From contig NZ_FONA01000016.1 of NCBI RefSeq assembly GCF_900112795.1, positions 41,165-105,164 on the forward strand: a stretch of DNA of 64,000 nt, written 5' to 3'. This DNA comes from Thermophagus xiamenensis. Lineage in GTDB: Bacteria; Bacteroidota; Bacteroidia; Bacteroidales; Marinilabiliaceae. The position numbers were made by a program, and so were the translations under genes. This document shows positions 27,997 through 36,754 of the stretch, in pieces. Each line of letters opens with the position of its first letter. Positions within the stretch are counted from its first letter, which is position 1. The notes beneath the pieces were generated by a model. It was not told the origin of the DNA. It saw nothing but the letters and a program-made list of their open reading frames with translations, and did not search any database.

Positions 27997-28806
27997 TTAA
28001 AAGTGGGTGCCTACGTGAGCATATTTGACTTTATCTTTATACTGTTGAGAGAACTGCATAAAGGCCTGGAGCCCGGTACAATGGCATAATCCATAATTGT
28101 CTATATCGAACGTTTCTAAGGTCTTAAGTGTTTGAACTATTCTTTCGTGGGAGGCATTTTTAAGGTGTGTACCTCCCAATACCGATTTTATTTTCTTTCC
28201 CCCGGAAACGTCTATGGCCGTTCGGCAAATATTTGCAATGCCTCGGTGAGCACAACCGGTAAAAACCGTTAAACTTTCACCTTCTTCATAAACCATAAAA
28301 AGTTCATCGTCAAAAGGATCTTTAAATTGTTGTCCGCCTTTCTCGACAATCATGTTGGATGAACCTTTTTCAAAAGGATAATATGAATTGATTTGGGTAA
28401 CAATGGTTAGGCCGGGAGCAATTTCTTTGGTTTCATTTATAGTTTTAAAGCGAGATGCGTATTTTTTGATAACCTTTTTGTCCAGGCCGATATAACGAGG
28501 TTTTCCGGTCGTAAGAGACATCTTCTCTTCGAAAGCTTGAGGCTTAAGATAAACAGGAGCATTTTTGTTGATTTCGAAAAAAGCTTCAAGTCCTCCGGTA
28601 TGGTCGTAGTGGCCATGACTGATAACTACCATATCGATGGCAGAAAGGTCGATATTCATGGCTTTTGCATTTTCTACCAACAGTCCGCTCTGTCCTGTAT
28701 CAAATAGAATATTTTTATTATTGACCTTTATAAGTATCGAAAGACCATGTTCCCCCTTTGTCCCTTGCTTGTAAGCCAAATTTTCAACTAAAACGGTAAT
28801 TTCCAT
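27997..28806 (-). CDS. Metallo-beta-lactamase-fold hydrolase
   Basis: This 269-residue protein has the metal site HGHYDH in MVVISHGHYDHTGGLEAF, FDTGQSG before it, and later TGCAHRGIANICRTA and GLCHCTGLQAF, both supplying histidines or cysteines. This pattern is that of the archaeal and bacterial group often annotated as dihydropterin aminobenzenephosphate synthase-like. The reaction here is not determined. It is on the same strand as and 107 bp downstream of the acyl-CoA synthetase gene. Confidence 0.85.
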   Translation of the reverse strand: MEITVLVENLAYKQGTKGEHGLSILIKVNNKNILFDTGQSGLLVENAKAMNIDLSAIDMVVISHGHYDHTGGLEAFFEINKNAPVYLKPQAFEEKMSLTTGKPRYIGLDKKVIKKYASRFKTINETKEIAPGLTIVTQINSYYPFEKGSSNMIVEKGGQQFKDPFDDELFMVYEEGESLTVFTGCAHRGIANICRTAIDVSGGKKIKSVLGGTHLKNASHERIVQTLKTLETFDIDNYGLCHCTGLQAFMQFSQQYKDKVKYAHVGTHF

Positions 28807-28913
28807 AACGTAATAAATTGTGTGAAAAGGTTGGTCTCTCTCAGGAAAATTCAGGAAGTGGGAGAAACAGCGCTATTTTCAAGTTATTGTTAAAATTATG
28901 GGCGCAGTTACCT

Positions 28914-30563
28914 TTATGAGGTATACTTATATCGTTTAATACTTTTTTTAGGTGTTTTTTCGAATTCTTCCGGGAAAAGTACAATTTTGGAAATGTTCAT
29001 AAAGGCCGGAAGTTCCTGGTTAACTTCTTTTTTTATGTTTTGAAGAATCTTCTCAAGGTCTTTATCGCTAAGTTTTTCAGCGTCCACAGCTTCATAATCA
29101 GGGTAAACTAATGCTTCTAGCTTACCATTGACTTCTCTGACCAGACATTCATGAACATACTCCTTGTTATTTATAACTGCTTCAATTTCTTCCGGATAAA
29201 TGTTCTGACCCGAAGGTCCGAGAATCATATTTTTACTTCTTCCTTTGATATAGATGAAGTTGTCTTTATCCAACAAGCCTAAATCACCTGTGTGAAGCCA
29301 TCCATCTTCATCCAAAATTTCGTTGGTGGCTTGCTTATTTTTATAGTAACCAATCATAACGTTATCACCTTTTACCAGTATTTCACCAACAGTGTTGTAC
29401 GGGTCGCTGGAGTCGATACGAACTTCCATTCGATGTACAATGCGGCCGGCCGAATGTTGTTTGGTCTCATCCCAGGGTGCATAGCTAATAAGAGGTCCGC
29501 ATTCGGTCATCCCATAACCTACAGTTATGGGAAATCCTATTTTACGCAAAAAGAGTTCAACATCTTTGTTTAATGGCGCCCCGCCAATAACTATTTCTCG
29601 AAATTCCCCACCAAAAACTTCTGATAATTTATTTTTTATTTTGCCATAAATAAATTTGTTGACCAGAGGAACTTTGAGTAAGGCTTTTATGGACGATTTT
29701 TCAAGTTTGGGAAGAATTTGTTTTTTAAATATTATCTCCAGGATTAGAGGTACAGAAAGGATTAAATGTGGTCTTACCTTTCTAAAGGCTTCAGTAATAA
29801 TTTGAGGTGAAGGGGTCCGGGATAAGAAAGTGATATGACAACCCTCGGTGAAGGGCCATAAAAATTCGAATAGGCAACCATATGTATGGGCAAGGGGTAG
29901 AAAGGAAACAATTCGTTCGCCGGGGACAATGTCGAAGGTGTCACGGGCATATTGAACGTTTGACCAGATACTTCTGTGAGGGAGTAAAACGCCTTTAGAA
30001 AATCCGGAGGTGCCCGATGTATATGACAGTACCATAATATCGTCGGGTTTGGGATTGCAAAATTTAAGTTTTCCCGTAACAGGATGGCTGTTATTAGCTT
30101 TTACCTCATCGCGTGCCTTGTTAATGGCTTTTTTTACCTTACCATTATTGTCGACCAGTACCGACATATCATTAATTGAAATGATACCTTTGAGTTTAGG
30201 CATGCTGGTCTCATCAATTTTGTCAAATATTTGGTCGGTTGAAAATAATAGAAGCGATTCGGAGTGGTTAACGATGTGGCTAATATCCGAAGGATTAAAA
30301 TCGGGAAGTATAGGCACCACAATTGCCCCATAAGTAACCGTGCCTAAGTAAACCAGTGCCCAGTTATTTGAGTTTCTGCCGATAAGGGCGATCTTATCCC
30401 CGGGTTTTATGCCAAGTAAATTGAAAACCCGATGGCATCGGTAAATTGATTGCCCTACTTCCCCATAAGTGAGGGTGTTTCCTTTAAAATCACTTAAAGC
30501 AGGGAGATCACTATAATTCTCTATGGCAGATTTGACCAATCCTATGTATCCGTTCTTTTCCAT
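28914..30563 (-). CDS. AMP-dependent acyl-CoA synthetase/ligase (long-chain fatty acid type)
   Basis: This 549-residue adenylate-forming enzyme should activate a carboxylic acid, probably a fatty acid, to its CoA or ACP thioester. It has the phosphate loop SYTSGTSGFSKGVLL, the motif GYGMTECGPLIS, WLHTGDLGLLD and the hinge region KGRSKNMILGPSGQNIYPEEIE, with the C-terminal lysine in KTPKKSIKRYKY. Length is somewhat short of 600-residue FadD-like proteins but complete. It stands alone, with an 840-bp gap upstream. Confidence 0.92.
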   Translation of the reverse strand: MEKNGYIGLVKSAIENYSDLPALSDFKGNTLTYGEVGQSIYRCHRVFNLLGIKPGDKIALIGRNSNNWALVYLGTVTYGAIVVPILPDFNPSDISHIVNHSESLLLFSTDQIFDKIDETSMPKLKGIISINDMSVLVDNNGKVKKAINKARDEVKANNSHPVTGKLKFCNPKPDDIMVLSYTSGTSGFSKGVLLPHRSIWSNVQYARDTFDIVPGERIVSFLPLAHTYGCLFEFLWPFTEGCHITFLSRTPSPQIITEAFRKVRPHLILSVPLILEIIFKKQILPKLEKSSIKALLKVPLVNKFIYGKIKNKLSEVFGGEFREIVIGGAPLNKDVELFLRKIGFPITVGYGMTECGPLISYAPWDETKQHSAGRIVHRMEVRIDSSDPYNTVGEILVKGDNVMIGYYKNKQATNEILDEDGWLHTGDLGLLDKDNFIYIKGRSKNMILGPSGQNIYPEEIEAVINNKEYVHECLVREVNGKLEALVYPDYEAVDAEKLSDKDLEKILQNIKKEVNQELPAFMNISKIVLFPEEFEKTPKKSIKRYKYTS

Positions 30564-31404
30564 AATTTTCTGTGTTTAAATCGTTGAATTTTGATTCAAC
30601 GAAAATAGTTCATTAAGCCTGTTTTGGTTGGCTTATCTGTGATTTGTAAATTAGGATAGGGCAATGTTTGAAGAAAGGTTGGATAAAGATAAGCAATTGC
30701 CACTAACAGGCTGAGGTATTTATTGAAAAATGATTCCGGTGGGAATTTGTTGGCTTACACCTTCATTTCTATAAAATTATAACCTGGTCTTATGAAACCT
30801 CCCATGGTTTATGTCATACATCGGTTTTGGGATGATAATTTTACATTTTCACGCTCGTTTCAACTACTTGATATTTTGTTTGAGTCCACCATTCTTAATT
30901 AAAACACTTAATCATATTACACTAAAGGCTGATCAACTTAAAAATGACCATTATAGCAATTTGTCGGAAGGGCAAAAGTCAAACTTTTTTTTTAATTGAC
31001 CAAACATTTCAATACTTAGGTGAATTTAAGTTGTGTTACTGGCTTTTCAATTTAGGTTTTGTGTATTTCTAATGGGGGACCTTTGTTTATTGACTGCAAT
31101 AAAATATCTTAAAGTTAAGCAAAAAGAAAATGTGGTGAATTGGATATTTAATTGTCATAAGGCAATTGAGGTCTGAGATTAATTTGTTAATTCGTATAAA
31201 TTTAAATTCACATTTTACCCAAGTTGAACAGGAATACTATTTCTCTAGTTCTAAATTTTTGGTTTTAATGATTGGGGTGATTTTCTGTTTCTCCCTGTTA
31301 TTGGCAATACAATAGCCTAATGAACAAATCCCTTTCTACCTTTTACCTGTTTCTTCTGCCTTAGTATATGTTTTTGTTGTAGCAAGTTGTTTTTTATTAT
31401 TTGT
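30564..31404. other. 841-bp AT-rich intergenic region without a recognised gene
   Basis: No convincing gene, tRNA or known RNA is visible; a 62-codon frame at 30811-30999 has no family features. Near its right end is a reversed copy of the dispersed repeat (31332-31391). The rest is unassigned. Confidence 0.5.
31332..31391 (-). repeat. Dispersed intergenic repeat, reverse copy (copy D)
   Basis: On the reverse strand it reads GCTACAACAAAAACATATAC, then AAGGCAGAAG, CAGG and AAGGTAGAAAG, matching copy A block by block. It starts 14 bp behind the stop codon of the Crp/Fnr gene, in that gene's orientation. Confidence 0.6.
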
Positions 31405-32112
31405 TTAGACGTAAACATTTCCAATCTTGATGAGCTTTGGAATATTTAAAAGTCTAATTTTTCTACCATTTAATTCGATGAGGTTGTCTGCTTTAAATTC
31501 CGATAAAAGTCTAATTACAGATTCAGTAGCCGTACCTACCATGTTGGCCAGCTCCTCTCTCGTAAGGGTTATTTGTAAGGTATTATTTTCATCCAGGTCG
31601 AAGGTATCCATTAGCAGTAACAGCACTTCTGCCAGACGTTCTCGAACTGTTTTTTGGGCGATGTCGGTCAGATATTTATTGGATTCTCCAAGTTCCCGGC
31701 AAGTAAGACGCATGAGAGCCATGGCAAATTCCGGGTTTTTTTTGATGAAGTCGGTCATTAAATCTCCGGGGAAATAACAAAGTATTGCATCCTGTATGAC
31801 TTCAGCGGTAGTGCAGGCTAATTCCTGACTGACAATTGAGCGAAACCCGATTAAATCTCCTTCTTTGGCAAAACGAATAATTTGTTCTTTGCCGTCGAAG
31901 CCGGTTTTATATATTTTTAAAATTCCACTTACTACAATATAGGCACCGTTAATGCGACTGCCTTCATTGTATATTACAGAGCTTCGTTTGAAACTTTTGC
32001 AAACCAAATTTTGGTTGAGCTTTTCCAATTCTTCTGAGGTTAAGCCATTGAAGATTTCAAACGATTTTAAATCAATGGTTTCAGGGCTGAATATTTCTTG
32101 GGATTTCTTCAT
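31405..32112 (-). CDS. Crp/Fnr-family transcriptional regulator
   Basis: This 235-residue protein has a cyclic-nucleotide-binding-like beta barrel (about 20-135, VIYNEGSRINGAYIVVSGILKIYK and GDLIGF), a long dimer helix, and a C-terminal winged helix (about 155-225) with TREELANMVGTATESVIRLLSEFK as helix-turn-helix. No FNR-type cluster of four cysteines is present, so oxygen sensing by an iron-sulfur cluster is unlikely. It neighbours the presumed muropeptide locus, but the tandem repeat array at 32258 lies between, and no direct link is shown. Confidence 0.9.
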   Translation of the reverse strand: MKKSQEIFSPETIDLKSFEIFNGLTSEELEKLNQNLVCKSFKRSSVIYNEGSRINGAYIVVSGILKIYKTGFDGKEQIIRFAKEGDLIGFRSIVSQELACTTAEVIQDAILCYFPGDLMTDFIKKNPEFAMALMRLTCRELGESNKYLTDIAQKTVRERLAEVLLLLMDTFDLDENNTLQITLTREELANMVGTATESVIRLLSEFKADNLIELNGRKIRLLNIPKLIKIGNVYV

Positions 32113-32173
32113 AGTACATAAATAAAAGATAGAACATTATAAAATGACCTCTTTATTAATTTTAACTATTATA

Positions 32174-32181
32174 CAAATATA
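32174..32181 (-). promoter_or_regulatory. Putative -7 element of the Crp/Fnr gene
   Basis: The reverse strand reads TATATTTG, a consensus match about 60 bp before the start codon. A matching -33 element is not clear. Confidence 0.4.
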
Positions 32182-32257
32182 AAAAGAAAGATAATATATG
32201 TGTAAATTATGCAATAATGTGTATATATGAAAATATTACCAAATGAGATAAACTTCC

Positions 32258-32400
32258 CCTGCTTGAATTTTTGATATCCTGCTTAAAATTAAGTGGCCCT
32301 GCTTAAATTCTTGTTGTCCTGCTTGAATTTTAGCCATCCCTGCTTGAATTCTTATAGTCCTGCTTAAATTAAACTCATCCTGCTTAAATCCTTACGTCCT
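32258..32400. repeat. 20-bp tandem repeat array, seven units plus a degenerate eighth
   Basis: Units begin with CCTGCTT at 32258, 32278, 32298, 32318, 32339, 32359 and 32379, spacings 20, 20, 20, 21, 20 and 20; a partial unit CCTGCTG follows at 32398. The consensus is CCTGCTTRAATT followed by about eight variable bases. The core is conserved while the rest differs in every unit. It lies between the 3' end of the leftward DUF1343 gene and the promoter of the leftward Crp/Fnr gene. The repeats are too short for CRISPR and no cas gene is present. Confidence 0.9.
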
Positions 32401-32518
32401 GCTGCGGGTTTGAGAGGGTTCGGGGTAGTTGGTCGATGGCCATCATAAAAAAATTTTATTTTCTCTGCTACTTTTCGTACTTGTTTAAATTTAATATGCG
32501 TATGCTCATATGCAGATT

Positions 32519-33745
32519 CTAATATAAGAAACTTTTCCCGGCTTTTTTAAGAAAATTATTAATGTCACCATACCAAATGTCAATTATATCTTCTACTCTG
32601 AAGTTTTTGCTAAAGGCTTTTCTTACTTTGTCGGTCCCACACACTTTGTCAAACATGTTTAGTCTTGAGGGATCACACATTTCAAATACATTTTTATCCG
32701 GATGTAGCTTATGGACCTCTTGGAGAACATAAAACTGAATGAGGGACAGAGGTGCTTTTTGGACATTGGTTAAATGCACCTGCACGCCTTGAATTTCTTT
32801 CCCTTTATAAGTGCTGTAATAGGGCTTATAGTGTATAGGGCGAAAGATTATTCCCGGTAATTTAAGTTCGTTCAGGTTTCTGGCAAGTTGTCCGGCATCG
32901 ATCCAGTCTGTCGCAAATGTTTGGAATGGGAGGGTGTAGCCAACGCCTATATTGAATACATAAAGTTCACCCAGGATTCCCGAAACCGGATAAAAGTAAG
33001 CAGAATGAGCATGAGGAATATGTGGTGATGAAGGAACCCATTGTAACCCTGTTTCCTCGAAAAGCATATCCCGATGCCAACCTTCCATCTTTACAACTGT
33101 TAATTGGCACTTCAAATTGTTCGGAAGTAAGTGGTTATTGTTTATAAAAGTAGCCAACTCACCTACTGTAAAACCGTGTACATAAGGAATGGGAAACTGA
33201 CTGACAAAAGATGTAAAAGCTTCTTCTGTTAACGGTCCTTCGAATTTATTTCCACCCAGAGGGTTGGGACGATCCAGAACAATAAATTCTATGTTGTTTT
33301 CAGCAGCAGCCTCCATGGCCAGGCCTAAAGTGCTTATATATGTATAGGAACGTGAACCTATATCCTGAATGTCATAAACCAATGCATCGATACCTGATAG
33401 CATCTGGGGTGTTGGTTTCCGGGTTTTGCCATACAAACTAAAAACAGGCAGCCCTGTGGCTGGGTCTGTTAGATTCTCTACTTTTTCACCCGCGGCGACG
33501 TTGCCCCTAACCCCGTGTTCCGGGCCGAATAATGCCACTAAGTCAACCTCTGGGGCTTCATTTAGTACATCTATTGTTGATTTGAGACCTGCATCTACGC
33601 CCGTCGGATTTGTAATTAAGCCTACTTTTTTCCCTTTTAGTAGAAGAAAATTTTGATTTTTTAAGACTTCTATCCCTGTTTTTACTTGAGCATTTGTGGT
33701 TGCAAAAAATAGATGGATGGTTAATAGAAAAGCTAAAAATTTCAT
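32519..33745 (-). CDS. DUF1343/NamZ-type exo-N-acetylmuramidase (GH171-like), first paralogue
   Basis: This 408-residue secreted protein has a signal peptide cut near Gln20 (FFATTNAQ). The DUF1343 signatures are GLITNPTGVD, ALFGPEHGVRG, GEKVENLTDPATGLPVFSLYG, YDIQDIGSRSYTYI, LDRPNPLGG and VHGFTVGELA. The family includes NamZ, which removes MurNAc from the non-reducing end of peptidoglycan fragments. The usual GRGT motif before the second domain reads GVGYTLPFQ here, unlike the paralogue at 44098, so substrate or activity may differ. It diverges from the NlpC/P60 operon across an intergenic region with shared operators. Confidence 0.88.
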   Translation of the reverse strand: MKFLAFLLTIHLFFATTNAQVKTGIEVLKNQNFLLLKGKKVGLITNPTGVDAGLKSTIDVLNEAPEVDLVALFGPEHGVRGNVAAGEKVENLTDPATGLPVFSLYGKTRKPTPQMLSGIDALVYDIQDIGSRSYTYISTLGLAMEAAAENNIEFIVLDRPNPLGGNKFEGPLTEEAFTSFVSQFPIPYVHGFTVGELATFINNNHLLPNNLKCQLTVVKMEGWHRDMLFEETGLQWVPSSPHIPHAHSAYFYPVSGILGELYVFNIGVGYTLPFQTFATDWIDAGQLARNLNELKLPGIIFRPIHYKPYYSTYKGKEIQGVQVHLTNVQKAPLSLIQFYVLQEVHKLHPDKNVFEMCDPSRLNMFDKVCGTDKVRKAFSKNFRVEDIIDIWYGDINNFLKKAGKSFLY

Positions 33746-33870
33746 GGTTGGTGTGTTTTTTTAGGGGTTTAATTGAAAAAAAAGTGTAATTCGCTAGAGG
33801 GGGTATAAAAAATATGCCCCCAATTGATAATTTTCTTGTTTTTGGAAAATAATATTTGTAAGTTTGTAAC

Positions 33871-33880
33871 ATGTAATACA
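33871..33880 (+). promoter_or_regulatory. Operator-like palindrome TGTAATACA, site 1
   Basis: ATGTAATACA has the centre TGTA-A-TACA. It lies where transcription from the leftward -7 box at 33886-33893 should start, so a bound protein would block the first DUF1343 gene. Confidence 0.5.
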
Positions 33881-33885
33881 AAATA

Positions 33886-33893
33886 CAAATATA
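33886..33893 (-). promoter_or_regulatory. Putative -7 element of the first DUF1343 gene
   Basis: The reverse strand reads TATATTTG, an exact consensus match, about 140 bp before the start codon. No clear -33 TTTG is present at the right distance. Confidence 0.45.
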
Positions 33894-34274
33894 TAAAGTA
33901 ATTTAAATTGATTTGATTTTTTATATAGAGAGAAATGAAGTTCAATTTATATATTTTTTGTTATTGGAAAACAATAAGGAACGAAGAAAGTCTTATGAAA
34001 AATGGGTATTAAGTCCTTATGGATTTGTAAACGTCTTTATTGCAAATGAATGGGTTGTTTAGGTTGGGATGATCATATTAAAGTGTGATTTGGAGTTAAG
34101 AAGTAGGAATATCTTTTTGTTTAATTATGCCTTAAAATACGCATGACATTTTCTTTTAAGTCTGTGGATTTAAAATTTCAATCAGCTTAATTATTTTTTT
34201 GACCTAATTGTTGGTTTTGCTTTCTGTAAGAGGTTGTAAAAACTCTTTATTACAGGCTTTTAGTCCGTGTGAAT

Positions 34275-34287
34275 TATGTAATACATA
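34275..34287 (+). promoter_or_regulatory. Operator-like palindrome, site 2
   Basis: TATGTAATACATA is a perfect 6-1-6 inverted repeat containing the same TGTAATACA core as sites 1 and 3. It lies about 30 bp upstream of the -33 element of the NlpC promoter. Confidence 0.5.
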
Positions 34288-34315
34288 TCATATAATATAA
34301 AATAATTAAAAAATG

Positions 34316-34346
34316 TTTGTAGTTTGAAAATTTAACATTATTTTTG
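34316..34346 (+). promoter_or_regulatory. Bacteroidota promoter of the NlpC/P60 operon
   Basis: TTTG at 34316-34319, 19 bp, then TATTTTTG at 34339-34346, a full consensus match. Transcription should begin near 34352, about 43 bp before the start codon. Confidence 0.7.
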
Positions 34347-34357
34347 AAGCCAGTAAT

Positions 34358-34367
34358 ATGTAATACA
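34358..34367 (+). promoter_or_regulatory. Operator-like palindrome TGTAATACA, site 3
   Basis: ATGTAATACA sits just downstream of the predicted start of the NlpC operon transcript, the mirror of site 1. This is the usual place of a repressor site. Confidence 0.5.
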
Positions 34368-34394
34368 AAAACCAATTATTGAACCAGAAAAAAT

Positions 34395-35558
34395 ATGAAT
34401 AGATTAATTGGGAGTATTATAATAATATCGCTTTTCTTTTACGGATGTGTTGCAGATCAAAAGATTGATGAAATAATTAATCGGTTTCGAACAGAGTATG
34501 TTGGAGATTTAAGGGAGCATGTATTTGATATTTCATATGAGAGGTTGGGAGGTTTTTCTGTCATTTTGAGAGGCGAAACTGATAATTCGGAAGTTAAAAT
34601 ACAACTGTTAGATACTTTACGCTCCCATGGTTTTCAGATTCAAGACAGCATAATTGTATTACCTCATAATGTTTCTCAACCGTGGGCATTAATTGATTTA
34701 AGTGTGGCCACCATGCGGTCAAAAGCTTCGCATACTGCACCTGTGGTGAGCCAGGGGTTGATGGGAATGCCGGTAAAAATATTAAAAGAAGATGGTGGAT
34801 GGGCTTTTATTCAGACTCCTGATCGTTATTTGGGATGGTGTGAGAAAGCTGCCCTTTGTTTTGTTGATTCTATTCGGTTGATGGAATGGAAAAAATCACC
34901 AAGAGTGATGATTACCAGTCGATCCACTACAATTAAAGATGTTGAAACCGGAAAGATATGTGGAGATGTTGTAGCCGGATGTCTGTTGGAAGAGGTGGAA
35001 AGAGATGGGAATAAAATAGTTGTTAAAACACCTTCCGGAATTATTGGGTATGTATTGAAGGATGAGGTATCCTCATTTAACCAGAAAGACTTTCCTCCTG
35101 AGGTGAATCCTCAAAAACTTAAGAATACAGCATTGAATTTTATTCGTACCCCTTATTTGTGGGGGGGTACTTCGGTACACGCCCTCGATTGTAGTGGCTT
35201 CATAAAAACAGTTTACCGTCTCCAAGGAATTGAGCTGGCTAGAGATGCTTCTTTACAAGCCAGATATGGACAGCTTATTCCGGTTAATCAAGGGTGGACT
35301 TTATTTCAAACAGGTGATTTACTCTTTTTTGCCCCTCGAAAAGGAAGCAAAAAGATAACACATGTGGGCATGTATCTGGGAGATTCGGAATTTATTCATG
35401 AAGCAGGAAAAGTAAAGGTAAATAGTCTTGACAGTACCCGTTCCAACTTTAGTTCATTTCGGAAGCTTACTCTGGTGAAAGCCAGACGGGTTTTACAGAA
35501 TTTTGATTCAGAAGGTATTGTTCCTTTGCTGGAGCACCCATGGTACATTGAAAAATAG
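34395..35558 (+). CDS. SH3-NlpC/P60 cell-wall peptidase, lipoprotein (YkfC-like)
   Basis: This 387-residue protein has a lipoprotein signal (FFYGC, Cys18) and two SH3-like domains (about 105-155 and 170-228). The C-terminal NlpC/P60 domain (about 235-365) has the catalytic Cys266 in LDCSGF, His323 in THVGMYLG and His335 in FIHEAG. By homology to YkfC and Bacteroides relatives it cuts the gamma-D-Glu-diamino acid bond in muropeptides with free L-Ala, giving L-Ala-D-Glu. The next gene, 8 bp on, encodes an epimerase for exactly that dipeptide, which supports the role. Confidence 0.9.
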   Translation: MNRLIGSIIIISLFFYGCVADQKIDEIINRFRTEYVGDLREHVFDISYERLGGFSVILRGETDNSEVKIQLLDTLRSHGFQIQDSIIVLPHNVSQPWALIDLSVATMRSKASHTAPVVSQGLMGMPVKILKEDGGWAFIQTPDRYLGWCEKAALCFVDSIRLMEWKKSPRVMITSRSTTIKDVETGKICGDVVAGCLLEEVERDGNKIVVKTPSGIIGYVLKDEVSSFNQKDFPPEVNPQKLKNTALNFIRTPYLWGGTSVHALDCSGFIKTVYRLQGIELARDASLQARYGQLIPVNQGWTLFQTGDLLFFAPRKGSKKITHVGMYLGDSEFIHEAGKVKVNSLDSTRSNFSSFRKLTLVKARRVLQNFDSEGIVPLLEHPWYIEK

Positions 35559-35566
35559 TTACGGTG

Positions 35567-36706
35567 ATGAAAGGAAACAGACGCGAATTTTTGAAAGCTT
35601 CGGGTTGTATTGCCGGTTCTGCTTTGTTATCGGCAGGGTTTGCAGGTTGTTTGCCTGAAAATAAGAGTAAACAGAATAAAAAAGGAAAAAGAATGGTATT
35701 AAGGTTTTATCCATATGACCTTCAGCTAAAGCACGCATTTACCCTGGCAACGAGTAGTAGAACGACAACACCTGTGATGCTTACTCAAGTGGAATATGAT
35801 GGAGTTGTTGGTTATGGCGAAGCTTCTATGCCTCCATACCTTGGTGAAAGCCATAAGTCAGTCAGTAACTTCTTGGAAAAGGTAGACTTGACTCAATTTA
35901 AAGAGCCGTTTTTATTAGAAGATATTCTTCAATATGTTGATGAGATTGCACCCGGCAATTACGCAGCAAAAGCTTCTGTGGATATCGCCTTGCACGACTT
36001 GGTCGGAAAACTGATGCAGCAGCCCTGGTATCGCATATGGGGCTTTAATCCAATGCATACCCCTTCCACTTCCTTTACCATTGGGATTGATAAACCACAA
36101 ATCGTTAGAGAGAAAACTCGTGAAGCGGCACCATACAATATTCTTAAAGTTAAGTTGGGACGTGGAAACGACAAGGAAATGATTAATAATGTTCGTGCCA
36201 TTACTGACAAACCGATTTGTGTTGATGTTAATCAGGGATGGAAAGATCGTCATCATGCTCTGGAGATGGTTCACTGGCTCAATGAGCAAGGAGTTGTTTT
36301 TGTGGAACAGCCTATGCCTAAAACAGCTGTTGATGATATTGCCTGGCTCACCCAAAACAGTCCGCTTCCAATAATAGCCGATGAAGCCATTCAAACCGTT
36401 AAAGACATTCCCAATATTCTGGGAGTGTATAGTGGTATAAATATAAAACTAATGAAATGCGGAGGAATGCGTGCCGCACATCAGATGGCGCTTACTGCTA
36501 AAGGATTGGGAATGAAAGTTATGCTCGGTTGCATGACCGAAACATCTTGTGCCGTAACAGCTGCAGCTCATCTGTCACCCTTGGCCGACTGGGCCGACCT
36601 GGATGGTAATCTTTTGATTAACAATGATGTGTTTGATGGATTGAAAATAGTTAATGGTAAAGTAAAATTACCTGATGGAGCCGGCATTGGAGTGGTTAAA
36701 TTATGA
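35567..36706 (+). CDS. Dipeptide (L-Ala-D/L-Glu) epimerase, enolase superfamily, exported
   Basis: This 379-residue protein belongs to the muconate lactonising subgroup. Catalytic pattern: Lys194 and Lys196 in LKVKLG, Asp220 in VDVNQGW, Glu247 in VEQPMP, Asp272 in IADEAI and Lys294 in IKLMKCGG. It turns L-Ala-D-Glu into L-Ala-L-Glu so that ordinary peptidases can split it. The N-terminus has a twin-arginine motif (NRREFLKAS) and a lipobox-like FAGC with Cys28, so it is probably exported and lipid-anchored, unlike the cytoplasmic E. coli YcjG. I prefer the ATG at 35567 to a GTG one codon upstream. Confidence 0.9.
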   Translation: MKGNRREFLKASGCIAGSALLSAGFAGCLPENKSKQNKKGKRMVLRFYPYDLQLKHAFTLATSSRTTTPVMLTQVEYDGVVGYGEASMPPYLGESHKSVSNFLEKVDLTQFKEPFLLEDILQYVDEIAPGNYAAKASVDIALHDLVGKLMQQPWYRIWGFNPMHTPSTSFTIGIDKPQIVREKTREAAPYNILKVKLGRGNDKEMINNVRAITDKPICVDVNQGWKDRHHALEMVHWLNEQGVVFVEQPMPKTAVDDIAWLTQNSPLPIIADEAIQTVKDIPNILGVYSGINIKLMKCGGMRAAHQMALTAKGLGMKVMLGCMTETSCAVTAAAHLSPLADWADLDGNLLINNDVFDGLKIVNGKVKLPDGAGIGVVKL

Positions 36707-36754
36707 GTTCGAAGGTTTTTACAAATTTTTATTCATGATTTAAAATCCTTGGCG

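Larger units (their letters stand above)
33746..34394. other. 649-bp divergent control region of the muropeptide locus
   Basis: It is very AT-rich and contains the two divergent promoters and three TGTAATACA sites listed separately. No gene is credible in it. Confidence 0.6.

Noticed and set aside
30811..30999. 62-codon frame as a gene
   Set aside because: No start context, no family motif and an AT-rich composition like the surrounding non-coding DNA.
32258..32400. CRISPR array
   Set aside because: The conserved part is only about 12 bp and the variable part about 8 bp, far below CRISPR repeat and spacer lengths, and there is no cas gene.
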